Shown piece after piece: positions 1-5,701 of a stretch of DNA of 6,283 bases. Source of the stretch: an uncultured Spirochaetaceae bacterium. GTDB lineage: Bacteria > Spirochaetota > Spirochaetia > Treponematales > Treponemataceae. The notes beneath the pieces are model-generated. The model ran no database searches, was not told the origin of the DNA, and saw nothing but the letters and a program-made list of their open reading frames with translations. Location of the stretch: NCBI GenBank assembly GCA_902766345.1, contig CACXDK010000071.1, positions 1 through 6,283 of the forward strand, written 5' to 3'. A program made the translations under genes and the position numbers. Numbering within the stretch: the first letter of the stretch is position 1; the number at the start of each line of letters is the position of its first letter.

Positions 1-20
1 CTTTTTTTTTTTTATTTTTC

Positions 21-49
21 TTGTATAATCTGAAAAAAATCATTATAAT
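21..49 (+). promoter_or_regulatory. Candidate promoter of the rlmI-like gene, giving a leaderless transcript
   Basis: A perfect -10 TATAAT lies at 44-49, with TTGTAT (3 of 6 matches to TTGACA) at 21-26 and a 17-base spacer. Initiation about 7 bases after the -10 would fall on the A of the ATG at 56. A second TATAAT at 24-29 could give a start near 36, but only the window edge is available as its -35. A T12 run at 2-13 lies just upstream; it could be an AT-rich upstream element or the tail of a terminator cut off by the window. The boxes are seen directly; use of the promoter is inferred. Confidence 0.55.
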
Positions 50-55
50 CTTTGC

Positions 56-1321
56 ATGAAAAGCTATCCCTATATATTTTTGAAACCAAAAGAAGAAGAT
101 GAAATAAAGCAAGGTTTTCCTTGGGTCTTTAATAACGAAATTCAAGCTGTTAAAATAAAAAAATCAGATGATTCTGTCGAAAAGATTTTAATTACTAATC
201 AGGATTATAGTTCTGTACCTATTGATGATGGTCAGGTCGTTGAAGTTTATTCCAGTGCTGGTACTTTTTTAGGAACAGGTGTTTTTAATAGTAAATCAAA
301 AATAATAATTCGCTTTATTGGAAAGGAACATGCAGATGTAATTATGAATGATACCGAAGCTTATTGGAATGGTGTTATTCATACGGCAGCTTCAATTCGT
401 AGAGTTAATTTTTCCGAAACAGATAGTTATCGCCTTATTTATGCAGAAGCAGATTTTATACCAGGTCTTATTGTAGAACGATATTATTCTGAGGACAAAG
501 TATATCTTGTAGTTCAGTTTTTGGCTTTGGCTTGTGAAGTTTTTAGAAATGAAATTCTTTCTGCTCTAAAAAAGAACTGCAATCCGTACGGTATTTATGA
601 ACGTAGTGATGTAATTGTAAGAGAAAAAGAAGGCTTATCTCAGAAATCTGGTTGGATAGGTTCTGAACGTGATTCTGTAATTACTATTTTTGAAAATGAA
701 ATTAAAATAAAAGTCGATTTAATAAACGGACAGAAAACAGGTTATTTCCTTGATCAGAAATTCAATCGTAATGCAATATCACGCTTCTGTCATGGAAAGA
801 AAGTCCTTGATACCTTCTCTCATACTGGAGCATTTGGTTTAAATGCAGTGAAGGGAGGGGCTAGAAGTGTTACAAGTGTTGATATTTCTCAGGAAGCCGT
901 TGATACAATTAATTCAAACATTGCCCTAAATAATGCAAATGATATAATGACAGCTGTTTGTGCAGATGTTTTCGATCTACTAAAAGAATATGAAGCAAAA
1001 GGTGAAAAGTTCGATGTAATCATACTGGATCCTCCTGCATTTACTAAGAGTGCGAAACTTATTCAAAAAGCCTATGGCGGATATAAAGAAATTAATCTTC
1101 GTGCAATGAGGCTTTTGAATGAAGGTGGCATTCTTGTAACTTGTTCCTGTTCATATTATTTTGATGAAAATACTTTCTATTCAATGCTTATGCATGCTGC
1201 TATGGATAGCCATAAGCGTATTCAGATTTTGGAAAAGCGTGGTGCAGGACCTGATCATCCGTTACTTCTTGGCTATCCAAAAAGTGAATATTTGAAATGT
1301 GCCATTTGTCGTGTTATCTAA
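56..1321 (+). CDS. rlmI: Class I SAM-dependent rRNA methyltransferase, RlmI family (PUA + Rossmann methyltransferase)
   Basis: Predicted cytoplasmic rRNA methyltransferase of the RlmI/COG1092 type; the E. coli member makes 5-methylcytosine at 23S rRNA C1962. The 421 residues follow the family layout. An N-terminal PUA domain (about 8-90) includes GFPWVF at 20-25. A central domain contains PGLIVER (136-142) and YERSD (181-185). The C-terminal Rossmann domain starts near 216, with GQKTGYFLDQK (225-235), the SAM loop DTFSHTGAFG (252-261), VDIS (275-278), DPPAF (325-329) and TCSCS (362-366), which probably holds the catalytic Cys. About 20 extra residues (31-52) sit inside the PUA domain compared with the E. 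coli protein as I remember it. The ATG at 56 is chosen because the PUA match begins within ten residues. No Shine-Dalgarno sequence precedes it. The gene leads a likely operon with miaA. The family is secure; the exact target base is inferred, so the symbol is family-level. Confidence 0.9.
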   Translation: MKSYPYIFLKPKEEDEIKQGFPWVFNNEIQAVKIKKSDDSVEKILITNQDYSSVPIDDGQVVEVYSSAGTFLGTGVFNSKSKIIIRFIGKEHADVIMNDTEAYWNGVIHTAASIRRVNFSETDSYRLIYAEADFIPGLIVERYYSEDKVYLVVQFLALACEVFRNEILSALKKNCNPYGIYERSDVIVREKEGLSQKSGWIGSERDSVITIFENEIKIKVDLINGQKTGYFLDQKFNRNAISRFCHGKKVLDTFSHTGAFGLNAVKGGARSVTSVDISQEAVDTINSNIALNNANDIMTAVCADVFDLLKEYEAKGEKFDVIILDPPAFTKSAKLIQKAYGGYKEINLRAMRLLNEGGILVTCSCSYYFDENTFYSMLMHAAMDSHKRIQILEKRGAGPDHPLLLGYPKSEYLKCAICRVI

Positions 1322-1324
1322 TTT

Positions 1325-1330
1325 GAGGTG
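1325..1330 (+). promoter_or_regulatory. Ribosome binding site of miaA
   Basis: GAGGTG at 1325-1330 runs on into GAGGTGAT, a long match to the 16S anti-Shine-Dalgarno, directly against the ATG at 1333. It lies in the 11-base gap after the stop of the methyltransferase gene. This fixes the miaA start and supports translation from a shared mRNA. The spacing is short but workable. Confidence 0.8.
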
Positions 1331-1332
1331 AT

Positions 1333-2268
1333 ATGAGCGAATATAATGCTGTTGTGTTACTAGGACCGACTGCTGTCGGTAAAACTTCTTTAGGTGTTTC
1401 TATTGCTGACAGGTTTAACTGGGAAATCATTTCTGCAGATAGCAGACAGGTTTACAAGGGGTTAGATCTTGGCAGTGGGAAGGATTTAGAAGAATACACA
1501 ATTGGTGAAAAAACGATTCCTCATCATCTTATTGACGTTACCACACTAGATGAAGAATATAACGTATTTAAATATCAATCTGATTTTTATGAGTTATTTG
1601 ATTCTTTTTGCAATGTAGGAAAAATTCCTTTTATTGTAGGAGGAACTGGAATGTATGTGGATTCAATAGTAAGAAATTACTATTTTATTCCAGTTCCTGA
1701 AAATCAAGAGCTTAGAAAAGAACTTGAATCAAAATCTTTGGAAGAATTGGATGAAATGCTGTTGAAACTCAAGCCTGATTTACACAATAAAAGTGATTTA
1801 GTATTGCGTGAAAGAGTTGTACGGGCTATAGAAATTCAGCTGTATATGAATAATGCAAAGCCTGTTGAGCGTGAAAGAAAAGTTAATGCTTTTATTATAG
1901 GAACAACTCTCCCAAGGGAAATTCTTAGACAGAACATTACAGTTCGACTTAAAGAACGTTTTGAAAAAGGAATGATAGAAGAAGTTGACGGGTTACATAA
2001 AAGTGGATATTCTTGGGAGCGTCTTGAAAAATTAGGTCTTGAGTATAGATATATTAGTTTATATCTTGAAAGAAAGATTAATTCAAAAGAAGAATTATTT
2101 ACCTCATTAAATCATGCTATTCATCAGTTTGCAAAGCGACAGGAAACTTGGTTTAGAGGTATGGAAAAGAAAGGAACTGTTATACATTGGCTTCCATCTG
2201 TATCAGATAAGGAAGCCAAGTATAACGCTGCGATAGAACTGTTGGAAGCTAACGGTTTTAAGCATTAG
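1333..2268 (+). CDS. miaA: tRNA dimethylallyltransferase MiaA, divergent (MiaA2-like) version
   Basis: Transfers a dimethylallyl group from DMAPP to N6 of A37 in tRNAs that read codons starting with U, giving i6A, the usual precursor of ms2i6A. Visible motifs are the P-loop GPTAVGKT (11-18), DSRQVY (36-41), HHLID (64-68), GGTGMYVDS (103-111), ERVVRAIEI (160-168) and AIHQFAKRQETWFRG (262-276). The 311 residues are near the usual length and complete at both ends. Two regions differ from E. coli MiaA as remembered: GSGKDLEEY (48-56) replaces the GTAKP-type stretch after DSRQVY, and the helical insert (about 117-160) is shorter, with LHNKSD (150-155). Both features, and GLEYRY (235-240), recall the second MiaA paralogue of Bacteroides. 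It follows the methyltransferase gene by 11 bases with its own strong ribosome binding site. Its last 11 bases overlap the end of the gene on the other strand. Function is secure; clade assignment is from memory. Confidence 0.95.
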   Translation: MSEYNAVVLLGPTAVGKTSLGVSIADRFNWEIISADSRQVYKGLDLGSGKDLEEYTIGEKTIPHHLIDVTTLDEEYNVFKYQSDFYELFDSFCNVGKIPFIVGGTGMYVDSIVRNYYFIPVPENQELRKELESKSLEELDEMLLKLKPDLHNKSDLVLRERVVRAIEIQLYMNNAKPVERERKVNAFIIGTTLPREILRQNITVRLKERFEKGMIEEVDGLHKSGYSWERLEKLGLEYRYISLYLERKINSKEELFTSLNHAIHQFAKRQETWFRGMEKKGTVIHWLPSVSDKEAKYNAAIELLEANGFKH

Positions 2269-2479
2269 CGGCAGCTCTGTCTTCCAATGATGTGACCTTT
2301 GTAAGATAGCCTGTACGAATACAGCTGTCAAAAAGTGTTTTAGAAATGTAATCTGTTGTAATGTCATTGTAACCGTCTTTATCACGGACAATACGTACAA
2401 CATATCCATCATCTAACTCACGAACAATAGTCATATAATCATTTGTTTTGCCAAGACTTTTTAAAGTATAATATCCCAT
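2258..2479 (-). CDS. Small hypothetical protein, 73 residues, no recognised domain
   Basis: I do not recognise this protein. It is accepted as a gene because a textbook ribosome binding site, AAGGAGA (complement of 2486-2492), stands 6 bases before its ATG, a TATAAT box lies about 50 bases upstream, and it fills the space between miaA and tatD. The protein begins MGYYTLKSLGK and has no signal peptide or membrane segment, so it is probably cytoplasmic. It alternates charged and branched residues (for example DGYVVRIVRDKDGYND, 24-39), which suggests a small beta-rich fold, and ends in an alanine-rich tail (RAAANA). One Cys at residue 53 gives no metal-site pattern. Its stop lies inside the 3' end of miaA (11-base tail-to-tail overlap), and I see no clear terminator there. 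It diverges from tatD over a 97-base gap with overlapping promoters. Function unknown. Confidence 0.75.
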   Translation of the reverse strand: MGYYTLKSLGKTNDYMTIVRELDDGYVVRIVRDKDGYNDITTDYISKTLFDSCIRTGYLTKVTSLEDRAAANA

Positions 2480-2505
2480 GTTATATCTCCTTGCCCATTT
2501 TTATC

Positions 2506-2533
2506 TTGCTTGTATTTTTATTTTCGGTATTAT
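2506..2533 (+). promoter_or_regulatory. Candidate promoter of tatD
   Basis: TATTAT at 2528-2533 has TTGCTT at 2506-2511 (16-base spacer). An alternative pairing is TTGTAT at 2510-2515 with TATAAA at 2531-2536 (15-base spacer). A start near 2540 would leave the GGAGG at 2564-2568 in the leader. Boxes further downstream, such as TAATAT at 2556-2561, would place the start at or inside the ribosome binding site and are less likely. Confidence 0.35.
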
Positions 2534-2558
2534 AAAAAAAGTGTTTAGTTTTTTTTAA
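2529..2558 (-). promoter_or_regulatory. Candidate promoter of the 73-residue gene
   Basis: On the - strand a perfect TATAAT is formed by 2529-2534. The best -35 is weak: TTAAAA at 2553-2558, with an 18-base spacer. Initiation near 2522 would give a leader of about 42 bases containing the AAGGAGA ribosome binding site. The -10 shares bases with the candidate tatD -10 on the other strand. Confidence 0.45.
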
Positions 2559-2576
2559 TATACGGAGGTTTTTGCT

Positions 2577-3332
2577 ATGATATTCTGTGATTCTCACTTT
2601 CATGCTGCTGACTGTAAGTTGTTACCAGATAATGAAATAAATAAGTGTTATGCAGGAGTTTCCTGTGCACATTCTACAGATGAATGGGATGTTCAGACAA
2701 AACTTACGAACGGACGACAGAATTTTTTTAATGCATTTGGTCTTCATCCTCAGTTACCAAGAATTGATAACTACCGATTGTTAGAGCAACTTTTACAGAA
2801 AAAAAAGATTATTGCAATAGGCGAAACGGGTTTTGATTTTTACACAGAAGCATTCAAATCAAACAGGAAAACTCAGGAAGATGCCTGGAACTTATGTCTG
2901 GAGCTTGCAGAAAAATATAATGTTCCAATGGTAATTCATAATAGAAAAGCTTTAGATGTTATGTTTACTTATTCAAAACAGTTGTCACGAATATCTTCCA
3001 TAATTTTTCATTCATTTGCTTTTAGTTCAAGAGAGGCAAATTCTTTATTACATCATGGCATGAATGCTTATTTTTCTTTTGGAAAACCAATTTTAAATAA
3101 TAATAAGAAAAGTATTGACTGCGTACAGAATCTACCTTTGAATCGTATTCTATTTGAAACTGATGCCCCGTTTCAAACATTGAAAGGTGAAACTGCAACG
3201 CACCCATGCGAAATTGAGCTTGTATATAAAAAAGCTATGGAATTAAGAAGTGTTGATTATGTTAATTCCGAAGAATTCTGCTGGACTGTTGCAGACACAT
3301 TTTGTACTGCTTTTAATGTTAATCTGTCATAA
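2577..3332 (+). CDS. tatD: TatD-family metal-dependent hydrolase / DNase
   Basis: Amidohydrolase-fold, metal-dependent nuclease of the TatD/YcfH family. Characterised members degrade DNA (3'-5' exonuclease activity in E. coli TatD) and act in the cytoplasm. The family's metal ligands can all be placed: DSHFH (5-9, with H7 and H9), E83 in IGETGFDF (81-88), H121 in VIHN (119-122), H145 in IFHSF (143-147) and D196 in FETDAPF (193-199). GLHP (55-58) is also typical. At 251 residues it is slightly shorter than E. coli TatD and looks intact. The start is set by GGAGG at 2564-2568, 8 bases before the ATG, and by the metal-binding DSHFH, which lies at the extreme N-terminus as in the family. It diverges from the 73-residue gene and overlaps the hpt gene tail to tail by 6 bases. 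Nothing here ties it to the Tat export system. Family call secure; which TatD subgroup is not settled. Confidence 0.88.
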   Translation: MIFCDSHFHAADCKLLPDNEINKCYAGVSCAHSTDEWDVQTKLTNGRQNFFNAFGLHPQLPRIDNYRLLEQLLQKKKIIAIGETGFDFYTEAFKSNRKTQEDAWNLCLELAEKYNVPMVIHNRKALDVMFTYSKQLSRISSIIFHSFAFSSREANSLLHHGMNAYFSFGKPILNNNKKSIDCVQNLPLNRILFETDAPFQTLKGETATHPCEIELVYKKAMELRSVDYVNSEEFCWTVADTFCTAFNVNLS

Positions 3333-3686
3333 TATTGAAAGAGAATCGTTTACAGCTTCTTGTGTAGATTCATAGCAATCTTTGAAATTTTCAGTGAGAT
3401 GTTCTATGTCTCCTGTTTTTTTTCCACGTAGAACATCTTCAAGAGCCTGTCCTGCTGCTGCTAATAATTCAGCTCCAATCTGTCTTGCAGCACCTTTGTA
3501 ATAATGTACATATTTTGCAGCTTCTTCACGGCTATTTGTCTTAATAAGGCTTAGTTTTTCAGTACTGAAAGGTGTGTCATTTACAAAAGAAGCTAATAAT
3601 TCTATAAGAAGTTCTTTTTCATTTCCTACCATTTCAAGTGCAGATTTTAAATTAAGAAGTTCCTTTTGTTCTGTTTGATTATTCAT
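3327..3686 (-). CDS. Stand-alone histidine phosphotransfer (Hpt) domain protein
   Basis: Single-domain Hpt protein of 119 residues, which should relay phosphate between receiver domains in a multistep phosphorelay. The core YVHYYKGAARQIGAELL (59-75) is the classic Hpt active site: H61 is the predicted phosphorylation site, followed by KGAAR and the IGA turn. The rest, from ALEMVGNEKELLIELLASFV (16-35) to the C-terminus, is predicted helical, fitting the four-helix bundle. There is no kinase, receiver or membrane segment, and no two-component gene is adjacent, so its partners must be encoded elsewhere. The start at 3686 has a good -35 but no Shine-Dalgarno sequence; the predicted transcription start falls on or beside the ATG. 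It overlaps the tatD stop by 6 bases tail to tail and diverges from lepB across 117 bases. Domain call is strong; pathway unknown. Confidence 0.88.
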   Translation of the reverse strand: MNNQTEQKELLNLKSALEMVGNEKELLIELLASFVNDTPFSTEKLSLIKTNSREEAAKYVHYYKGAARQIGAELLAAAGQALEDVLRGKKTGDIEHLTENFKDCYESTQEAVNDSLSIL

Positions 3687-3693
3687 ATATTCT

Positions 3694-3723
3694 ATCGTAA
3701 AATAAATATATATTATTTGTCAA
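3694..3723 (-). promoter_or_regulatory. Candidate hpt promoter, probably giving a leaderless transcript
   Basis: On the - strand a perfect TTGACA lies at 3718-3723 and TACGAT (4 of 6 matches to TATAAT) at 3694-3699, with an 18-base spacer. Only 7 bases separate the -10 from the ATG at 3686, so initiation would fall on or next to the start codon. No purine-rich ribosome binding site is present between them. Confidence 0.5.
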
Positions 3724-3749
3724 TGTTACTATTTCAAGCCTTCTTCTCA

Positions 3750-3778
3750 TTGTTGAGGTGCTGTAAATTTGATATAAT
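3750..3778 (+). promoter_or_regulatory. lepB promoter
   Basis: TTGTTG at 3750-3755 and a perfect TATAAT at 3773-3778 are separated by 17 bases. A TG at 3770-3771, one base before the hexamer, makes it an extended -10. Initiation near 3785 gives a leader of about 20 bases holding the ribosome binding site. It points away from the hpt promoter, with 26 bases between the two -35 boxes, so one bound protein could affect both. Confidence 0.6.
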
Positions 3779-3795
3779 TACATAAAAATAATTAA

Positions 3796-3800
3796 GAGGT
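3796..3800 (+). promoter_or_regulatory. Ribosome binding site of lepB
   Basis: GAGGT (within AAGAGGT) precedes two adjacent ATG codons at 3804 and 3807. Spacing from the last G to the first ATG is 4 bases and to the second 7 bases, so the second ATG is at least as likely to be used. The difference is one Met. Confidence 0.7.
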
Positions 3801-3803
3801 TTT

Positions 3804-5657
3804 ATGATGAAAAAATTTTCTACCTGCGTTTTTGTAAATCTTATTCTTGCAGGTATATTCTCTTTACTGACAGTTTCTTTTCATATTGATATATCTGCTT
3901 TTGCTTTTTTTATAGCATCATTGTTTACTCTTGTTACTGGATATGTGTCATATTATCTTTTGCTTAAAAAAAATAAAGATAGATATATAAATGCTGTAAT
4001 CCGCATTTTCCAATACGAACCTTTTGTACTTATTTCTGCTTATGTAATGCGAAGATCTGGTAATGTTGCACCTTGTTATGTCATTGATCTTTTGACATCT
4101 TTACTTTGGTGTGCAGTTGCAATTTCATCACTTTATATTCTGTTCTTGCTTAGGGAAAAAAATCTTGATTCTTTGAATGTGGCTTGGGCAGAACTGGTAA
4201 AAAAAAGCCGAACAAAGAAAACTTCCCATTCTTCTTTTGGTTCAAAATGGTCAAAACCACTTTCTCCAGATAACAGTCGGGAGAATTCTTCTGTTACATT
4301 GAAAGATGTTTTTAGAGAAATTCTTGAATGGGTAGATGCTCTTATTCAGGCTGTATTTACAATTATTCTTCTGAATATTTTCCTGTTTCAGTTGTACGAG
4401 ATTCCTTCTGAATCAATGGTTCCAACTTTTCTCATAAAAGACAGAGTTGCCGTATTTAAGACTTTAGCAGGTCCAAAGTTTCCTTTAAGTAGAATAGGTC
4501 TTCCTTATATACAGAAGTATGAAAGGGGAGATATAGTTGTATTTAGAAATCCTCACTATTCGGATGACAGAAAAAGTGAAGTAAAAACTTTTATGTCTCA
4601 ATTTATTTATATGATTACGCTTACTCTCAAAAAGACGAATACGGATGAAAATGGGGACATAAAGGCAGATCCTCTTGTTAAGCGTGTTGTCGGTCTTCCT
4701 GGGGAACAGCTTATGTTGATGGATGGAACTTTGTATGCCCGTACAGCAGCTTCTTCTGAATTTAAAGCAATAGAAGATGAAACTTCTTGGGCTGCTTGGA
4801 ATTTGAACCCTCTTTCTGAAAAAATCAAGTCAAAGATAAAAGAGATACCTCTTTCTTCTGCAGAAGCAGAAAATACACTTATGATTGAGTCTGAGCGTAG
4901 AAAACTTGATTTTTCAGAGGCAAAAAATGAATGTCTTGAATTATCCGAGCGTTTTAAAACGATTGCATCTGCATTTTCTGGTTCTGGAAATAATGTAAGT
5001 TCGGATTCAATTTTTAATAAATCTTCTTTGGTAATCTATACTTATTTAAATAACTATACTCTGTTTGCTAATGTGAATGATATTGCTCTACGTCTTCTTA
5101 CTGCTTCGGATGGAGCTTCTCAGTTTAGTAGCTTTATGAATGAGTGGCATGAAAATGGCTCATTTAATAATGGTCAGCTTGCAGGCGGTGACATGTATTC
5201 TGATTCTCGCTTTAGACTAAACCTTATGGTTAAGCTTGTTGTCGGTCGGCTTGTTGTGCGCACGGCAGAACTTTATGCAGGTTCAGATAACATTACTGAT
5301 TTGGATTGGAAAACTGATACCGTCCGTTTGACCCAGCAGGAAAAGGCCCAGCGATTGTTTAATTACATTGCTCACATGGATCAGCGGAATATGCCTGTTT
5401 TCCCAGCAAACGATTCTGCAGGAAATGCTGTATACATTCCAGAAAACAGTTACTTTATGATGGGAGATAATCGCTATAATTCGCTTGATATGCGTCACAG
5501 CTATGACAGTAGAATTGAGCCGCTCACATTGCTTGATTCCTATTCTGTATCGTATGAGACAAATATGGAGCCTCGTTATGTTAGCAGAGAAAAGATTCTT
5601 GGAAAAGCAGGGCTTAGATTCTGGCCTCTTAATCGGTTTGGAGTTATTAGAAAGTAA
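3804..5657 (+). CDS. lepB: Signal peptidase I (LepB), long form with extra membrane region and large insertion
   Basis: Membrane Ser/Lys protease that removes signal peptides from exported proteins on the outer face of the inner membrane. Family boxes in order: SESMVPT (202-208) with nucleophile S204; KYERGDIVVFRNP (238-250); LVKRVVGLPGE (291-301) with general base K293; YFMMGDNR (550-557); and GKAGLRFWPLNRFG (600-613) near the C-terminus. Hydrophobic segments lie at about 7-25, 29-54 and 91-116, with a weaker one around 71-82; another at about 178-197 directly precedes the catalytic Ser. A basic stretch (KKSRTKKT, 133-140) is probably cytoplasmic. At 617 residues it is about twice the length of many bacterial enzymes, owing to the N-terminal region and roughly 240 residues between K293 and GDNR. 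The region after GDNR is also expanded and carries a doubled SxDxR. It ends in two tandem TAA codons before a terminator. It diverges from hpt and converges on secA. Enzyme call secure; role of the extra regions unknown. Confidence 0.93.
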   Translation: MMKKFSTCVFVNLILAGIFSLLTVSFHIDISAFAFFIASLFTLVTGYVSYYLLLKKNKDRYINAVIRIFQYEPFVLISAYVMRRSGNVAPCYVIDLLTSLLWCAVAISSLYILFLLREKNLDSLNVAWAELVKKSRTKKTSHSSFGSKWSKPLSPDNSRENSSVTLKDVFREILEWVDALIQAVFTIILLNIFLFQLYEIPSESMVPTFLIKDRVAVFKTLAGPKFPLSRIGLPYIQKYERGDIVVFRNPHYSDDRKSEVKTFMSQFIYMITLTLKKTNTDENGDIKADPLVKRVVGLPGEQLMLMDGTLYARTAASSEFKAIEDETSWAAWNLNPLSEKIKSKIKEIPLSSAEAENTLMIESERRKLDFSEAKNECLELSERFKTIASAFSGSGNNVSSDSIFNKSSLVIYTYLNNYTLFANVNDIALRLLTASDGASQFSSFMNEWHENGSFNNGQLAGGDMYSDSRFRLNLMVKLVVGRLVVRTAELYAGSDNITDLDWKTDTVRLTQQEKAQRLFNYIAHMDQRNMPVFPANDSAGNAVYIPENSYFMMGDNRYNSLDMRHSYDSRIEPLTLLDSYSVSYETNMEPRYVSREKILGKAGLRFWPLNRFGVIRK

Positions 5658-5701
5658 TAAGAAAAGTAGGGCTTTCGGTTCTGCAAAAAATAAATGTGCA
5701 T

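Noticed and set aside
2203..2412. Open frame of 69 residues on the - strand overlapping the small gene in another frame
   Set aside because: No ribosome binding site; the neighbouring frame ending at 2258 has a clear one, so only that frame is accepted.
3022..3207. Open frame of 61 residues antisense to tatD
   Set aside because: Lies opposite the conserved metal-site region of tatD and has no start signals of its own.
2577..3332. Link between tatD and the Tat export system
   Set aside because: The family name is historical; members are nucleases, and no tatA, tatB or tatC gene is present here.
4607..4828. Open frame of 73 residues antisense to lepB
   Set aside because: Fully inside lepB over its catalytic Lys box, with no promoter or ribosome binding site; a shadow frame.
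5283..5498. Open frame of 71 residues antisense to lepB
   Set aside because: Opposite conserved LepB coding sequence, without translation signals.
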